The notes beneath the pieces are model-generated. The model did no database searches and was not told the DNA's origin. It was given only the letters and a program-made list of their open reading frames with translations. A stretch of DNA of 64,000 nt from Monodelphis domestica (Eukaryota; Chordata; Mammalia; Didelphimorphia; Didelphidae), in contig NC_077227.1 of assembly GCF_027887165.1 (NCBI RefSeq), forward strand, positions 63,855,607 to 63,919,606, written 5' to 3'. Both the position numbers and the translations under genes were made by a program. This document shows positions 55,055-64,000 of this stretch, in pieces; within the stretch, counting starts at the first letter, position 1, and every line of letters begins with the position of its first letter.

Positions 55055-55215
55055 AATATTATGACTGAAAGGAATCTTGGAATGCAAATGAGTGCTTCAT
55101 TTTATGAGGAGGAAAACCATAGACATAGAGATGGAAAGCAATTTGCTCAAGGTCATACACTTACTGAAATAGGAATAGAATTTGAGGCTCTTGATTCCTG
55201 GACCAATACTCTTTC
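55055..55215 (-). repeat. MIR relic
   Basis: TTTATGAGGAGGAAAACCAT and TTGCTCAAGGTCATACACTT. Confidence 0.5.
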
Positions 55216-55298
55216 TACACTTCTTAAAGATAGAGGGTTGGGTCTGTGAGGAGGAGGAAAAAGAGAAGGAGAAGTAGGAGATAAAAGAGAGAATTACA

Positions 55299-55411
55299 AT
55301 CACACCTCTCTTTGTTCTCTCTCTCCTCGTTTCAGTGACTTCCAGGTTGATATCAAAAATTTGACTTAATGAATGTAAAGTATTTGGAAAGATCTATTGA
55401 TTGACAAAATT
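55299..55411 (+). repeat. Copy 2 of an unclassified 110-bp repeat pair
   Basis: CTCTCTTTGTTCTCTCTC, then CGTTTCAGTGACTTCCAGG and AAAGTATTTGGAAAGATCTA. Both copies keep a pyrimidine tract followed by CAG, like a splice acceptor. There is no downstream donor or shared open frame. Confidence 0.65.
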
Positions 55412-56489
55412 TACTCCCTTGAATAGTAAGGAGAATTTTCTGAATTCACTGATCTGACCAGTCACTCTTGGTTCCTCCTATGATTAATCTGTTGCAATTC
55501 CCCATGTCATTATTATATAAATGGTCTATAAGCTTATAATTGGAGCTTATATAATTGGAGTAAAAGGTTAGAATAACAGTGTATGTGTGTAAGGATCCTT
55601 AAAAAGCCTCAATACTAGAAAAGCTTCCTAGTATCCAATGAGAAATAAGTTCTCTCTGTCTCTGTCTATATCTGTGACTTTCTGTCTCTATCCATATTCT
55701 TTGTAATTCAAAGATGTATGATTTCCTCAAAGGGAATGCCTCTTCTCAGAACCATAATTGGGATTTATCCTCAGTGATATCCTGGGAAATGAGTAATTTA
55801 TGATTTATTTGTCCTGATTCCTCCTCTGGCCCTAGTCTGTTACTCCCAGGTTTCTAGTGTCATGTTACTCTTCTTTTGGCGACTACTTGCCACCATATCA
55901 CACCTCTGCCTCCCAAAAGGGTTGCCAGTACAGAGGATCATTCCTAGAATCTCCTTTCCTCCTTTTGCAATGTCAGAATTCCTTGAAGATTGGTAGACTA
56001 TCTATTCTTGCTCTTGTTCCTCTTCAAGTAAGATTAAAGCCTGAAATTAAAGTTCACGTTCACCAAGTTTTTCTTCTATCCCACACTTCTCTTGAAGGAT
56101 CCTTCATGCACAGTAGGGATGACATTGGCTATGTTCATCTCTGCCTCTGGTCTTGTCCAAATCTTAGCATCTTCTTTATAAGTGAACTTAGTAACAGCTT
56201 TCTTCTTCTATAGATGAGTTGTAGAGGCATTCCTAGATATCCCTATAGATCTGATGCAAAGGAAATGAAGAACTACATTGGTCTGCTGTGGAAATGAAAG
56301 TAATCTGGCCTTTACCATCAAGTCAATTGGCTGGGATCTCTGAACCATATTCATGGTCCTAATTAAGCCAGTGCAAAATTGACTTAGCAACTATAATTCT
56401 CTTTGTTCCCATGCTTTTGCTTCCTCTCCCATTATCTTGATCTAAACCCAACTGGCACTTAGTAGACTAGACAAGCTGTTTGGTGACCA
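55412..56489. other. No recognised feature
   Basis: Includes a 118-codon frame on the plus strand (55857-56213), Ser/Leu-rich, without motif, splice sites or family likeness. Confidence 0.4.
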
Positions 56490-56665
56490 GCAACATGCTA
56501 TAATGGAAAGAGTACTTGTTGGGAGTTTTTTGAGATAGGGTTTTAAATCTCATCTTCCATGCTTAATATGTATCACCAGAAACATTCAAGGTAATTAGTC
56601 ACTCTGAGAATCAATTTCCCCTCCCATAAAATGGAAATACTAACTAATTCACAAAGCTAGTATGA
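56490..56665 (+). repeat. MIR relic
   Basis: CAACATGCTATAATGGAAAG, CATGCTTAATATGTATCACC and CCCTCCCATAAAATGGAAAT. Confidence 0.5.
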
Positions 56666-56669
56666 GGAT

Positions 56670-56910
56670 CCAATGAGAGGTTGGTGTTGTTATTCATACT
56701 TCTGAAGAAAGCCAACAACATCACAAATGTGATGTTCTGACTTGAATGTGAGTTGGATTTAAATGAGGCAAAATTTCACAGTCATCAGCCTCTCTCTCTT
56801 TTCCAAAAATATTGAAGTTCAGTGGCAGGATAAAGGTCAGGATAACTGGTGATGGCCCAGGATGCAATGGATAACTTTGGCATCTTTAATGTCTGTGCAA
56901 GCACTTCAAA
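56670..56910 (-). repeat. Marsupial interspersed repeat, unclassified
   Basis: GTTGGTGTTGTTATTCATAC, CAACAACATCACAAATGTG, GTGAGTTGGATTTAAATGAG and AGTGGCAGGATAAAGGTC are the same family as 28020-28455 in reverse. Confidence 0.55.
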
Positions 56911-56990
56911 AGCCTACTTCAAATGCTTTCATGGTCATTGGAATGAGTTATTCTCTTCCTAGGAAAAATTTTTATTTCACACCCCCCCAA

Positions 56991-57340
56991 TGTAAAAATT
57001 GAGATTTGAACTCTGGACTCCATTTCCCAGGAGTCCTTGCTAGCTCCCAGAATGTCCTCTAATCTCACTGAATTCTCAAATGGGCAGAGAGCAAAATGAT
57101 TATTTAGAGGGTCTCTGCCCACAGCGGGCCCTCTTCTCTTCCTGGCTCTGCTGGCAAACAGAAGTGTCTCATAATGTGAGTGAAATTTGGGTGGGCCTCA
57201 TGGCCCACGTAGCACGTGCTTCTCTTGCTTGTATTTTCTTTAATCCTTAATCTTCAATAAACCTCATAAAAATAATACTTCTTGCAGAGAGAAACTAATT
57301 TCCACATGCCTCAGCTTACCTAAAATTTAAACTGTTAACA
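56991..57340 (+). mobile_element. Solo LTR of an endogenous retrovirus
   Basis: About 350 bp starting TGTAAAAATTGAG and ending AAACTGTTAACA, the TG...CA rule. It has AATAAA at 57256-57261 followed by CTCATAAAAATAATACTTC and a U5-like segment AGAGAGAAACTAATTTCC. No internal viral coding sequence adjoins it. A target duplication is not evident. I take it as an old solo LTR of marsupial type. Confidence 0.6.
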
Positions 57341-58132
57341 CAACTCAACAACCAGTTTAAGGTTTGTTGGTTACCCTTAACCTGGTATAAAATATCTGCT
57401 AAAGTGGTTTTACAGAGGTATGGCCACTCTACATACTACAGTTTCTTGGAGTCACAGGTGAGAGTTGGGTGAGAGAAAGACAACAAAGGTGGATGAGTAT
57501 CCCTATGAGGGCTCAGCATGCCCTCATACCAGAGTTACTAGTTCTCCCTATACAACCTATATGCCCCATTGTGAACAATGAAATAATGCATATAAAGAGA
57601 CTCTAACAATTCCAAAGCACTATATAAATATCAATTATTAAGATTATCACACTATACACATCAGCTGTGCTGAACTCAGAATGGATTATACTGAAAACCT
57701 TGCTTTTTCTGGCTGATCCTCATTGGGATGAGCTCTAGAATTCTCTGGACAGGTTCTGGAATTCCCTTTAATATTCTCCATTCTTAGCTTTTCCTACTTC
57801 TACTCTTCTGTGTAGTGATTCAAATAGATGATAATGTGTATCCATTCTGCCAAGTAATCTGTAGATGGAATGAACTCAAAACCATCTGAAACAAGGCTGG
57901 CATATCATTCAATTCCCCCTAATCTGATGTATATGGCATATGTTGGACCCCTGCCTCTGTAAGAATCCTAAAAACACCCCATATTCATCTCAAGGATGTA
58001 AGAATCCCAGGAATCCCAATATCATGTCACTCCACCTCCATTCCTGGTCTCATCCAGGGTCTGTGACTACATTTTCACCACACATTCCCTGAACACTATA
58101 CTGAGACTGATTTCATCATTGATACCCTAACC
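57341..58132. other. No recognised feature
   Basis: Plain sequence; a possible MIR tail near 57600-57650. Confidence 0.4.
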
Positions 58133-58346
58133 CAATGATGGTGAACCTTTTAGAGACCAAGTGCCCAAACTGCAACTCTCATACAGCATGTGAATCCCCT
58201 GCCTTGCCCCAGAGAGGGGAGGGAGGTAGTGCTCCCATTGGGCTGCTGGGCAGAGTGGCAGGTAATGTAATAAATGTCCTCAAGTGCATGTTTAGAGGGG
58301 GAGGGAACAGCTCTCTCCAGCATGAATGCCATAGGTTCACCAACAG
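58133..58346 (+). mobile_element. Non-autonomous hAT-like element with good terminal inverted repeats
   Basis: The left end is CAATGATGGTGAACCTTTTA. The right end CATAGGTTCACCAACAG is its reverse complement over TG-TGGTGAACCT with one mismatch. The interior is GC-richer than its surroundings. The 85-codon open frame over it (58135-58392) has no coding support. No clean 8-bp duplication was seen. Confidence 0.72.
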
Positions 58347-59299
58347 GGCCAGAGTCCCATTTCCTTTATTTGTTTCTTCTACAAAAAGATAGCTCTAGGT
58401 CTCAGTAGTATGTCTAATACAATCAGATTATACCTAATTCCAATGTTTCTTTGAGCCTGAGGATACTTTCTCTAGTCCACAATATCCTCGCTTTCCTCCC
58501 CTTCCCTTTTCTCCAATAATTGCTCTCTCTGAGTACTCTCAGCAGATCTTATACTCCCAGAAAAGCTTCCCTGCTAGACTGTAAAATTACTAAACAGACC
58601 TAATGTGTTTCATCCAAATATGCTTCCCATCTCTAGTTACTTATGCCATACCTATTTCCATCATCAAGATATTACATCCCTCTCCTGCTCCCACCACCAT
58701 CTTTCCATTCTTCATTGGAATTTCATCTTCCCAAGCAAGAAGTAGAAACAAAAGGAAAGACCAGCTATTTCCCTGGAGAGAGGAAACATTGGCTTTCTTT
58801 CAACAGAATATTTGCCTCTCCATGCCAGAGAGATGGAAGTTAATGGAGCAAAGTTATCATTTGTAATTCATTGACTTTCTGGCAAATAAATAAATAAATA
58901 ACTGAATGGGCACTTTATTTGGTTCTTAGAGACATTTGAGGCATTGATTATCCCATAACTAATGAGTTTAGTAATTCTTAGCCTATTAACAGCTATGCTC
59001 CTCCTATCATACAGGCTAGGTGGACAAATGATCCCATTACCATGAGCACCAGAGGCCTTGGGCCCTAAATTAGGGATCTTACTGGATAATCTTGAGGAAT
59101 TATCATAGTCAGGGCCCTTACTTTAGCTGCTGCTTTCTCATACTTTGGAGAAGATATATAATGATGGCTATTTTGGGTATATAAAGGAGGTAGCAGTGAC
59201 TCAGTGGGAAGAATCACAGATTCTTAGCATCAGAAGGGATTTCAGAGGCCATCTATTCCAAACTTTTTTTCTTAACAAAAATTCTTTCCTTACCTTAAT
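58347..59299. other. No recognised feature apart from short runs
   Basis: Pyrimidine-rich near 58480-58560, the AAAT run at 58885, and an ancient-repeat scrap at 59215-59270. Confidence 0.4.
58885..58902. repeat. Short (AAAT)n run
   Basis: Four to five AAAT units. Confidence 0.8.
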
Positions 59300-59645
59300 C
59301 TCCAAGAAGAGGTCAAGAATATTGGATATGCCGCCTCCAGAGAAAGAACTGTTGGAGTGGGATTCAGATCAAAGCATACTATTTCCCATATTAGTTTATT
59401 TATGGATTTATTTGGGAGTTTGGGTTTCATATGAGGATTCTCTTACAACAATGACTAATATAGAAGTATGTTTTGCATGATAATATATGTATAACCCAGA
59501 TCACATTGCTTACCTTTTTTGAGAGAGGGGAGGGAAGAGAGGGAAGGAGAAAATTTGGATCTTATAATTTCACAAAACATATGTTGAAAGTTGTTATTAT
59601 GTGTAATTGGGAAAGTGAAATGTTTTTGAATAAAGTAAAAAAGAG
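59300..59645 (+). mobile_element. L1: Decayed L1 3' end
   Basis: GCCGCCTCCAGAGAAAGAAC, ACAACAATGACTAATATAG and TGTATAACCCAGATCACATT, a GAGGGGAGGGAAGAGAGG tract, and an ATAAAGTAAAAAAG end are L1 3'UTR landmarks of the older type also at 20230-20560. Confidence 0.72.
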
Positions 59646-59649
59646 TATG

Positions 59650-59780
59650 GAATATAAAGTCAAGTATCTCAGTTTCAAATTTCAGTGTCAATACTGAATG
59701 GTCTGAATGAGCTGGTCACTTAGTCTCTAAGAGCCTCAGTCTTATCATCAGTGAATAGGAAATATAGGATTTATATGGAG
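59650..59780 (+). repeat. MIR relic
   Basis: AATGAGCTGGTCACTTAGTC and AGAGCCTCAGTCTTATCATC. Confidence 0.5.
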
Positions 59781-60869
59781 AAGCAGTACAATAGAGAGGG
59801 AGTGTAAGAGGTTCAAATCCTGACTGTAACCTTGAACAAACCATTTAGTACCTAATATATTAAGCAACTTTCCAAGACTTTGAGATTCAAAGATGCTAGC
59901 CCCTCTTGATAGAAGGAATATCCTATGTGAGTGAAATCATAAGACAAGGTTCTCCTCTGTCCCTAGCACACCAATCATTTCATGGTGTTGCTAGGAAGAA
60001 AGTTCTTTGTAAAATTTGAAGCTTAGATTTCTATAAATATAAGATGTAATTGTTACTCTACATTTCAGAGAGTAACAGGGTATAATAATATGTTCAGAAC
60101 CCATTCTAACATATCCAAATAGAAATCAATGTAAGCCAGCATAAATATTCTGTTACAAGAGTTTCTGAATTCAGGCTAGTCTGAGAGTTTTCTCTTAGGG
60201 GTAGGAATGGGCTGGGGAGCCTGGGGGAGACAACTGCTCTTGGGGGTGATGATGAATTAAAGGTGGTAGGGCTAAGCACACCATTGACAAGATCCGCATT
60301 GTGGTTTGAATAGCAGTGGACATTGGAGATTGAAAGGAGGAGGAAGGAACATCTTCCTGCCCCTTCCCCCTGACACTGCCAGTTCGGCCATCAAAGACCC
60401 ACCTCTGGGCCAGTCCAAGGTTAATGTCGGAAACTTAGTGATCAGAGGGGAAGAAGTTCCCAGGGAGCAGCAGTTAACAGGGAAATAGAGAGAGAAAAGC
60501 TAGGAATTGTAATTCTTGTCTATATCAGTGCTGTCCCTCTTTCCAAAAGCAGAAACTACTTGTTCCATACTAATACATCTGAAAAGGGACATAATCACTC
60601 AGAAGAAACTTTCAAGGGGGCAGGTTTTGCTAACCTTGTGGCACTGACTGAACATAATCAGTTCCTTGTGTTGCTCCTCAGTGTCAAAGCATCCAACAGC
60701 TTGACCAATGGGAACATGGAAACAAGTAGAAATGGAGAGGATATGAAGGGAAACAGCTGAGGGGCAGGAACAGGCCCTGAAATTGTTAATGAAGTAGGGG
60801 TTGAGGTGAATGAAATGAAAAGGTCCACTGGAGGGATGTAGGGGTTTGGATGGGTACCATTTCTTGCAA
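59781..60869. other. Unrecognised, slightly GC-richer
   Basis: 60190-60480 is richer in G+C than its surroundings and carries small frames of 60 and 66 codons on the plus strand (60306-60488, 60560-60760). I recognise neither. Confidence 0.35.
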
Positions 60870-61071
60870 GATAAAAGGAGGCATCTAGATGGCACAGTTG
60901 ATAGAGTGCCAGCCTGGAGTCAGGAAGACCTAGGCTCACATCTGACCTCAGGCACTACCTAGCTGTGTGACTCTGGGAAGTCACTTAACACCAATTTCCT
61001 AGCACTTGCTCTTCTTATGTCTTGGAACTAATATTAAGATAGAAGGTAAGGGTTTTAAAAAATGATAAAAG
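60870..61071 (+). mobile_element. tRNA-derived SINE with short target duplication
   Basis: The body is about 60878-61063, with head TCTAGATGGCACAGTTGATA and a tail of GGTAAGGGTTTTAAAAAA. GATAAAAG flanks it at 60870-60877 and 61064-61071. Confidence 0.8.
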
Positions 61072-61077
61072 ACAAGA

Positions 61078-61345
61078 GAGGCAGGTAAGTGGCATAAGTA
61101 GATAAATTGCTGGACCAAGAGTCAGAAAGAAAAGTTAAAACTTGGCCTTGGATATTTACTAGATGTGTGACCCTAGATAAGTCACTTGATCACTGACTGA
61201 CTCAGTTTCTTCATCTGTTAAGTGGGGACAGTTATAGCATCTGCTCTACAGGTCTGTTATGAGGATAAAGTGAGATAACATTTGCAAAGTGTTTTGTAAA
61301 TATTAAAATATTATCTAAATGCTAGCTCTTATTATTGCTGTCATT
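61078..61345 (+). repeat. MIR/THER1-like SINE
   Basis: GGCAGGTAAGTGGCATAAGT, GATGTGTGACCCTAGATAAG, ACTCAGTTTCTTCATCTGTT and ACATTTGCAAAGTGTTTTGT. It directly follows the SINE ending at 61063. Confidence 0.7.
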
Positions 61346-61865
61346 TTAGGAATATAATTGAAAGGAATGTAGGAAAGTTAGTATATCCTAGAGATCCCCA
61401 GTAAGGAAAGGAGGGGTAGCAAACCTGGGCAGGAGCGAAGTGAGTAAAGATAAAAATAAATTATTCAGGCAGGGACTGTTCACAAGTATCAGTCAAGAGC
61501 ATACGTTCTAAATGCTTGTAGAGAGCAAGCCGGAGACAGCAGCATTAGCAGGGTCAACAGCCAGGGTAATGAACAGTGGCTGAGGTCTAGAAGGCTAATT
61601 CACTGAGGTCAAATCACAGAAGCAGGTCAAGGCAATGGCAAATTTCATCGACAAGGTCTTAGTGGCCATCATTTTGAAGCAGCTTCCCATATCCACTGGC
61701 ACTGGCAAAGACAGCTTTTAAAGGGCTATTCACCAAGGAATTGTGCAGGTCTTCCAAAGTCATGGTTCCTTAGCTACATTTTCTTGAAACAAAATCAGGG
61801 AGGAAAATACTGAAAAGAGATAGGCTGGAAACTAAAATTGTAGGACATTCAAGTGGAGTCTTAAA
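61346..61865. other. Unrecognised
   Basis: Mixed composition with AGCAAGCCGGAGACAGCAG near 61530; no family recognised. Confidence 0.4.
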
Positions 61866-62045
61866 AGCTAATAGATTTAAAGCTGGCAGGGACCCTGGAG
61901 GTCACTGAGTTCAATACCTCATTTTACAGTTGAGAAAATGGAGAACCAGAAAGGTTAAGTGATTTGCCAGGGGTCACACAGCTAATAAATGTCCAAGGTA
62001 GGATTCAAACCCAAGTCTTCCACAGCTCAAGCCAGTTTTCTTTTT
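61866..62045 (-). repeat. MIR relic, well preserved
   Basis: GGCAGGGACCCTGGAGGTCA, GGTTAAGTGATTTGCCAGGG, GTCACACAGCTAATAAATG and ATTCAAACCCAAGTCTTCC. Confidence 0.7.
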
Positions 62046-63584
62046 CCCAGCATACTCACTCATGATTCTCTTGCTTGGCTTAATAACCAGACCATGTAGA
62101 GTATTCTTGATTCTATAGTGAATATCTCATTTTGCTCAGTTCAGAGAATATAAACAATCTATTATGTATTCCTCAGATTTGCCATTGTTCTGGAGATGCT
62201 CTTGTATGCTTCTGGGATGACCAGGTGGGACTTTTAGTATAGGGCTCTAAATATACACAAATATGGGCAGACATATTTTTATACCTATATGATAGGCATA
62301 TACACATGTGTATGTGAATATAAAGACAATAAGTAAATTCAAAGAGCACCATTTAAATAATAAATTAGATCTAGTCTCCTATCCATTTGGGTAATCCATC
62401 CACTGGGGCAGATTACAACCAACCCCCACACCCTCTCATCCTTTGTAAATCTTGTCTATTTCTTTCTGCAAATGCTCCAGAGAGGATCCATTCAATTTAT
62501 TGGGCATTTTCTTCTGATTCTTGTAATATTTCACAGGTGGACAATACTTCTGTCATTCTTTATTCTTGCTGCATTTTATTTTCCAGTCAAAACCTTGTCT
62601 CTTGTGCTTCTTGAATGTAAGGCACCATTGGCAACACACTGTACCCACCACGAAGCTTTCCATTCCCTTGGCATCCCCTGCAGTTTTGATTCTTCTGAGA
62701 CTCTAGTGTTCCATTATTTATAGTGCTATGGTGAGGAAATTACAATTTATTCTAAATCATTTAATAATTAATTCTATTCTGTAATTGACCCTATTCTGTA
62801 TTACTACCCTATTTTGTCAAGCCACATTTCTCTGTTCTTGAATTAAGCTCAGGAATGCCGTTTTCCCTCTGTTTTAGTTTAAGGTGTGGTGGAAAGGAAA
62901 AGTTGTTATCATTCATACTGTCAGACCCTGGGACATTTGCTTGAGGCCCATCTAGCTTAACTTGGTGCTATCCCCAAAAAGGGATTCACTTCCATCCATG
63001 CCAATCCTTGTGTAGCCAAAGAAGATTCATGTCCAAGGTTGGTGGTACTGATTCTCTATCAAAGATTATAAAAGGTATATGAGTCCCATAAAACAAATAA
63101 CATTCCTTAATTGTCAGAGAGGGATGTGATTAACCACTGAACACCAACCCACGTTTCTTAGTATAGCCAACTCTATTATTTCCCAATTACCCTGACATCT
63201 TCCTTTCCTATGGGTCAATAATGAGGGTCTCCTCCTTCTCATTGGTCTTCCTGAGGTTGCTGGTCTTCCTAAGGAGGCCAGTTTGACCCACTTTGTTAAC
63301 AGTTATATGTGCCATTGTTAGTAAACTGATTTTTCTCAGTTATGCACCTCAGTTTATCTTTATTGCATTTATTCACAACAATAGCATCACTGGGAGAATA
63401 TTGTGGTCACATTAAAGTGAGCATTGCTTTCAATGATGCTCAGGATATGACTCAATCATACTTGTTTGTTCTGCAAGGCTCATCAGTGTCCTTCCATAAA
63501 TTCACTTCCAATGCACTGGGGTCCTTCCTTAGGTTCTCTTGACATTGCACACATGGGGTTTTCCATATATTGTCAAAAATTACA
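62046..63584. other. Unrecognised, perhaps repeat-derived in part
   Basis: 62395-62720 has the feel of an old dispersed repeat (TCCATCCACTGGGGCAGATT, ATTTCACAGGTGGACAATAC), but I cannot name it. The rest is plain. Confidence 0.35.
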
Positions 63585-63720
63585 ACCATAGCTTTAGAGT
63601 CAGACAAGACCCTAGAGGTCATCTCTTCCAACACTTTCAGCTTATACATTAGGAAACTGAGATCCAGTAAGATTAATTGATTTCACTGGTAGGCAAGGAC
63701 ACTCCTAACAGTTAAATTCT
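63585..63720 (-). repeat. MIR relic
   Basis: AAGACCCTAGAGGTCATCTC and ACATTAGGAAACTGAGATCC. Confidence 0.55.
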
Positions 63721-64000
63721 GCCTTTTCTAGTTTTAGAGAGTTGCCCAAGGCACTAAGAAACTATATTAATTGATTTGAGTCATATAGGTATAATGTATT
63801 AGAAATTTCTTGAAAACTATTCCTATTTTTAAAAAAAGTACTGCCCAATCAGTCTTATGGAACATTGATGATCAGAGCAGTTTTCTTCAACTCCTTTTAA
63901 CTCATTTTTTTTCTGGGCTGGAGAGGAGAGTTTGCTATAATAGTTCCATCGTGGTGATGTTGCCACAGCGGAAATGGGAAACATCCATTGTCGACAACTC

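Noticed and set aside
55857..56213. 118-codon frame on the plus strand
   Set aside because: No motif, start context or neighbouring exon; length is possible by chance in 64 kb.
1..64000. tRNA genes, CRISPR arrays, phage or bacterial systems
   Set aside because: All tRNA-like A-boxes seen belong to SINEs; no spaced direct-repeat array or prokaryotic-type operon is present.

Overview
This 64 kb window looks like repeat-dense, AT-rich intergenic or deep intronic DNA from a marsupial. I judge this from the repeats: a mammalian-type L1 whose ORFs read like known marsupial L1s, several copies of tRNA-derived SINEs (G-box-like head, A-box, CORE/MAR1-like and RTE-like tails) that I know from marsupial genomes, and a heavy load of MIR/THER1 and LINE-2 relics. 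Family names are from memory, because no database could be searched. I found no host protein-coding exon I can defend, no tRNA, rRNA or known ncRNA gene, and no CRISPR array.

The centrepiece is a full-length L1 retrotransposon on the minus strand (9350-15821, about 6.5 kb). It has a GC-rich 5'UTR with ETS- and YY1-like start motifs and four tandem GC-rich units, an open ORF1 (326 aa), an unusually long 687-nt purine-rich spacer, an open ORF2 (1268 aa), a G-rich polypurine tract in the 3'UTR, an AATAAA signal and a poly(A) tract. The endonuclease and reverse transcriptase catalytic residues are all present. The C-terminal Cys-rich motif has Tyr1127 where its second cysteine is expected. At its 5' end the L1 is joined to a 46-bp head of a tRNA-derived SINE, and the combined unit is flanked by an 8-bp repeat (AATTTCTT), so it may be a template-switch chimera. 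It sits inside an older antisense LINE-2, whose endonuclease part (15882-16540) and reverse-transcriptase part (8035-9343) lie on either side.

Region by region: 0.5-9.3 kb holds SINEs, an interrupted LINE-2, microsatellites and a possible LTR. 9.3-15.9 kb is the L1. 16-33 kb holds L2, MIR and decayed L1 3' ends, a hAT-like element, a compound TG/AG/ACAG microsatellite and a 1.4-kb LINE-2. 33-38 kb is largely unrecognised and contains a perfect 13-bp hairpin. 38-46 kb holds a SINE split by a hAT-like element with a matching target duplication, more L2 and L1 ends, and a GA tract with a 16-G run. 46.6-49.5 kb is plain. 49.5-64 kb is dense in MIR/THER1, with a TSD-flanked SINE, a TSD-flanked 5'-truncated L1, a solo LTR and a second hAT-like element.

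The working logic of the window is a retrotransposition ecology: an autonomous L1, SINEs whose poly(A) tails and AAAG-type target duplications fit L1-mediated mobilisation, and nested older elements that give a relative order of insertion.
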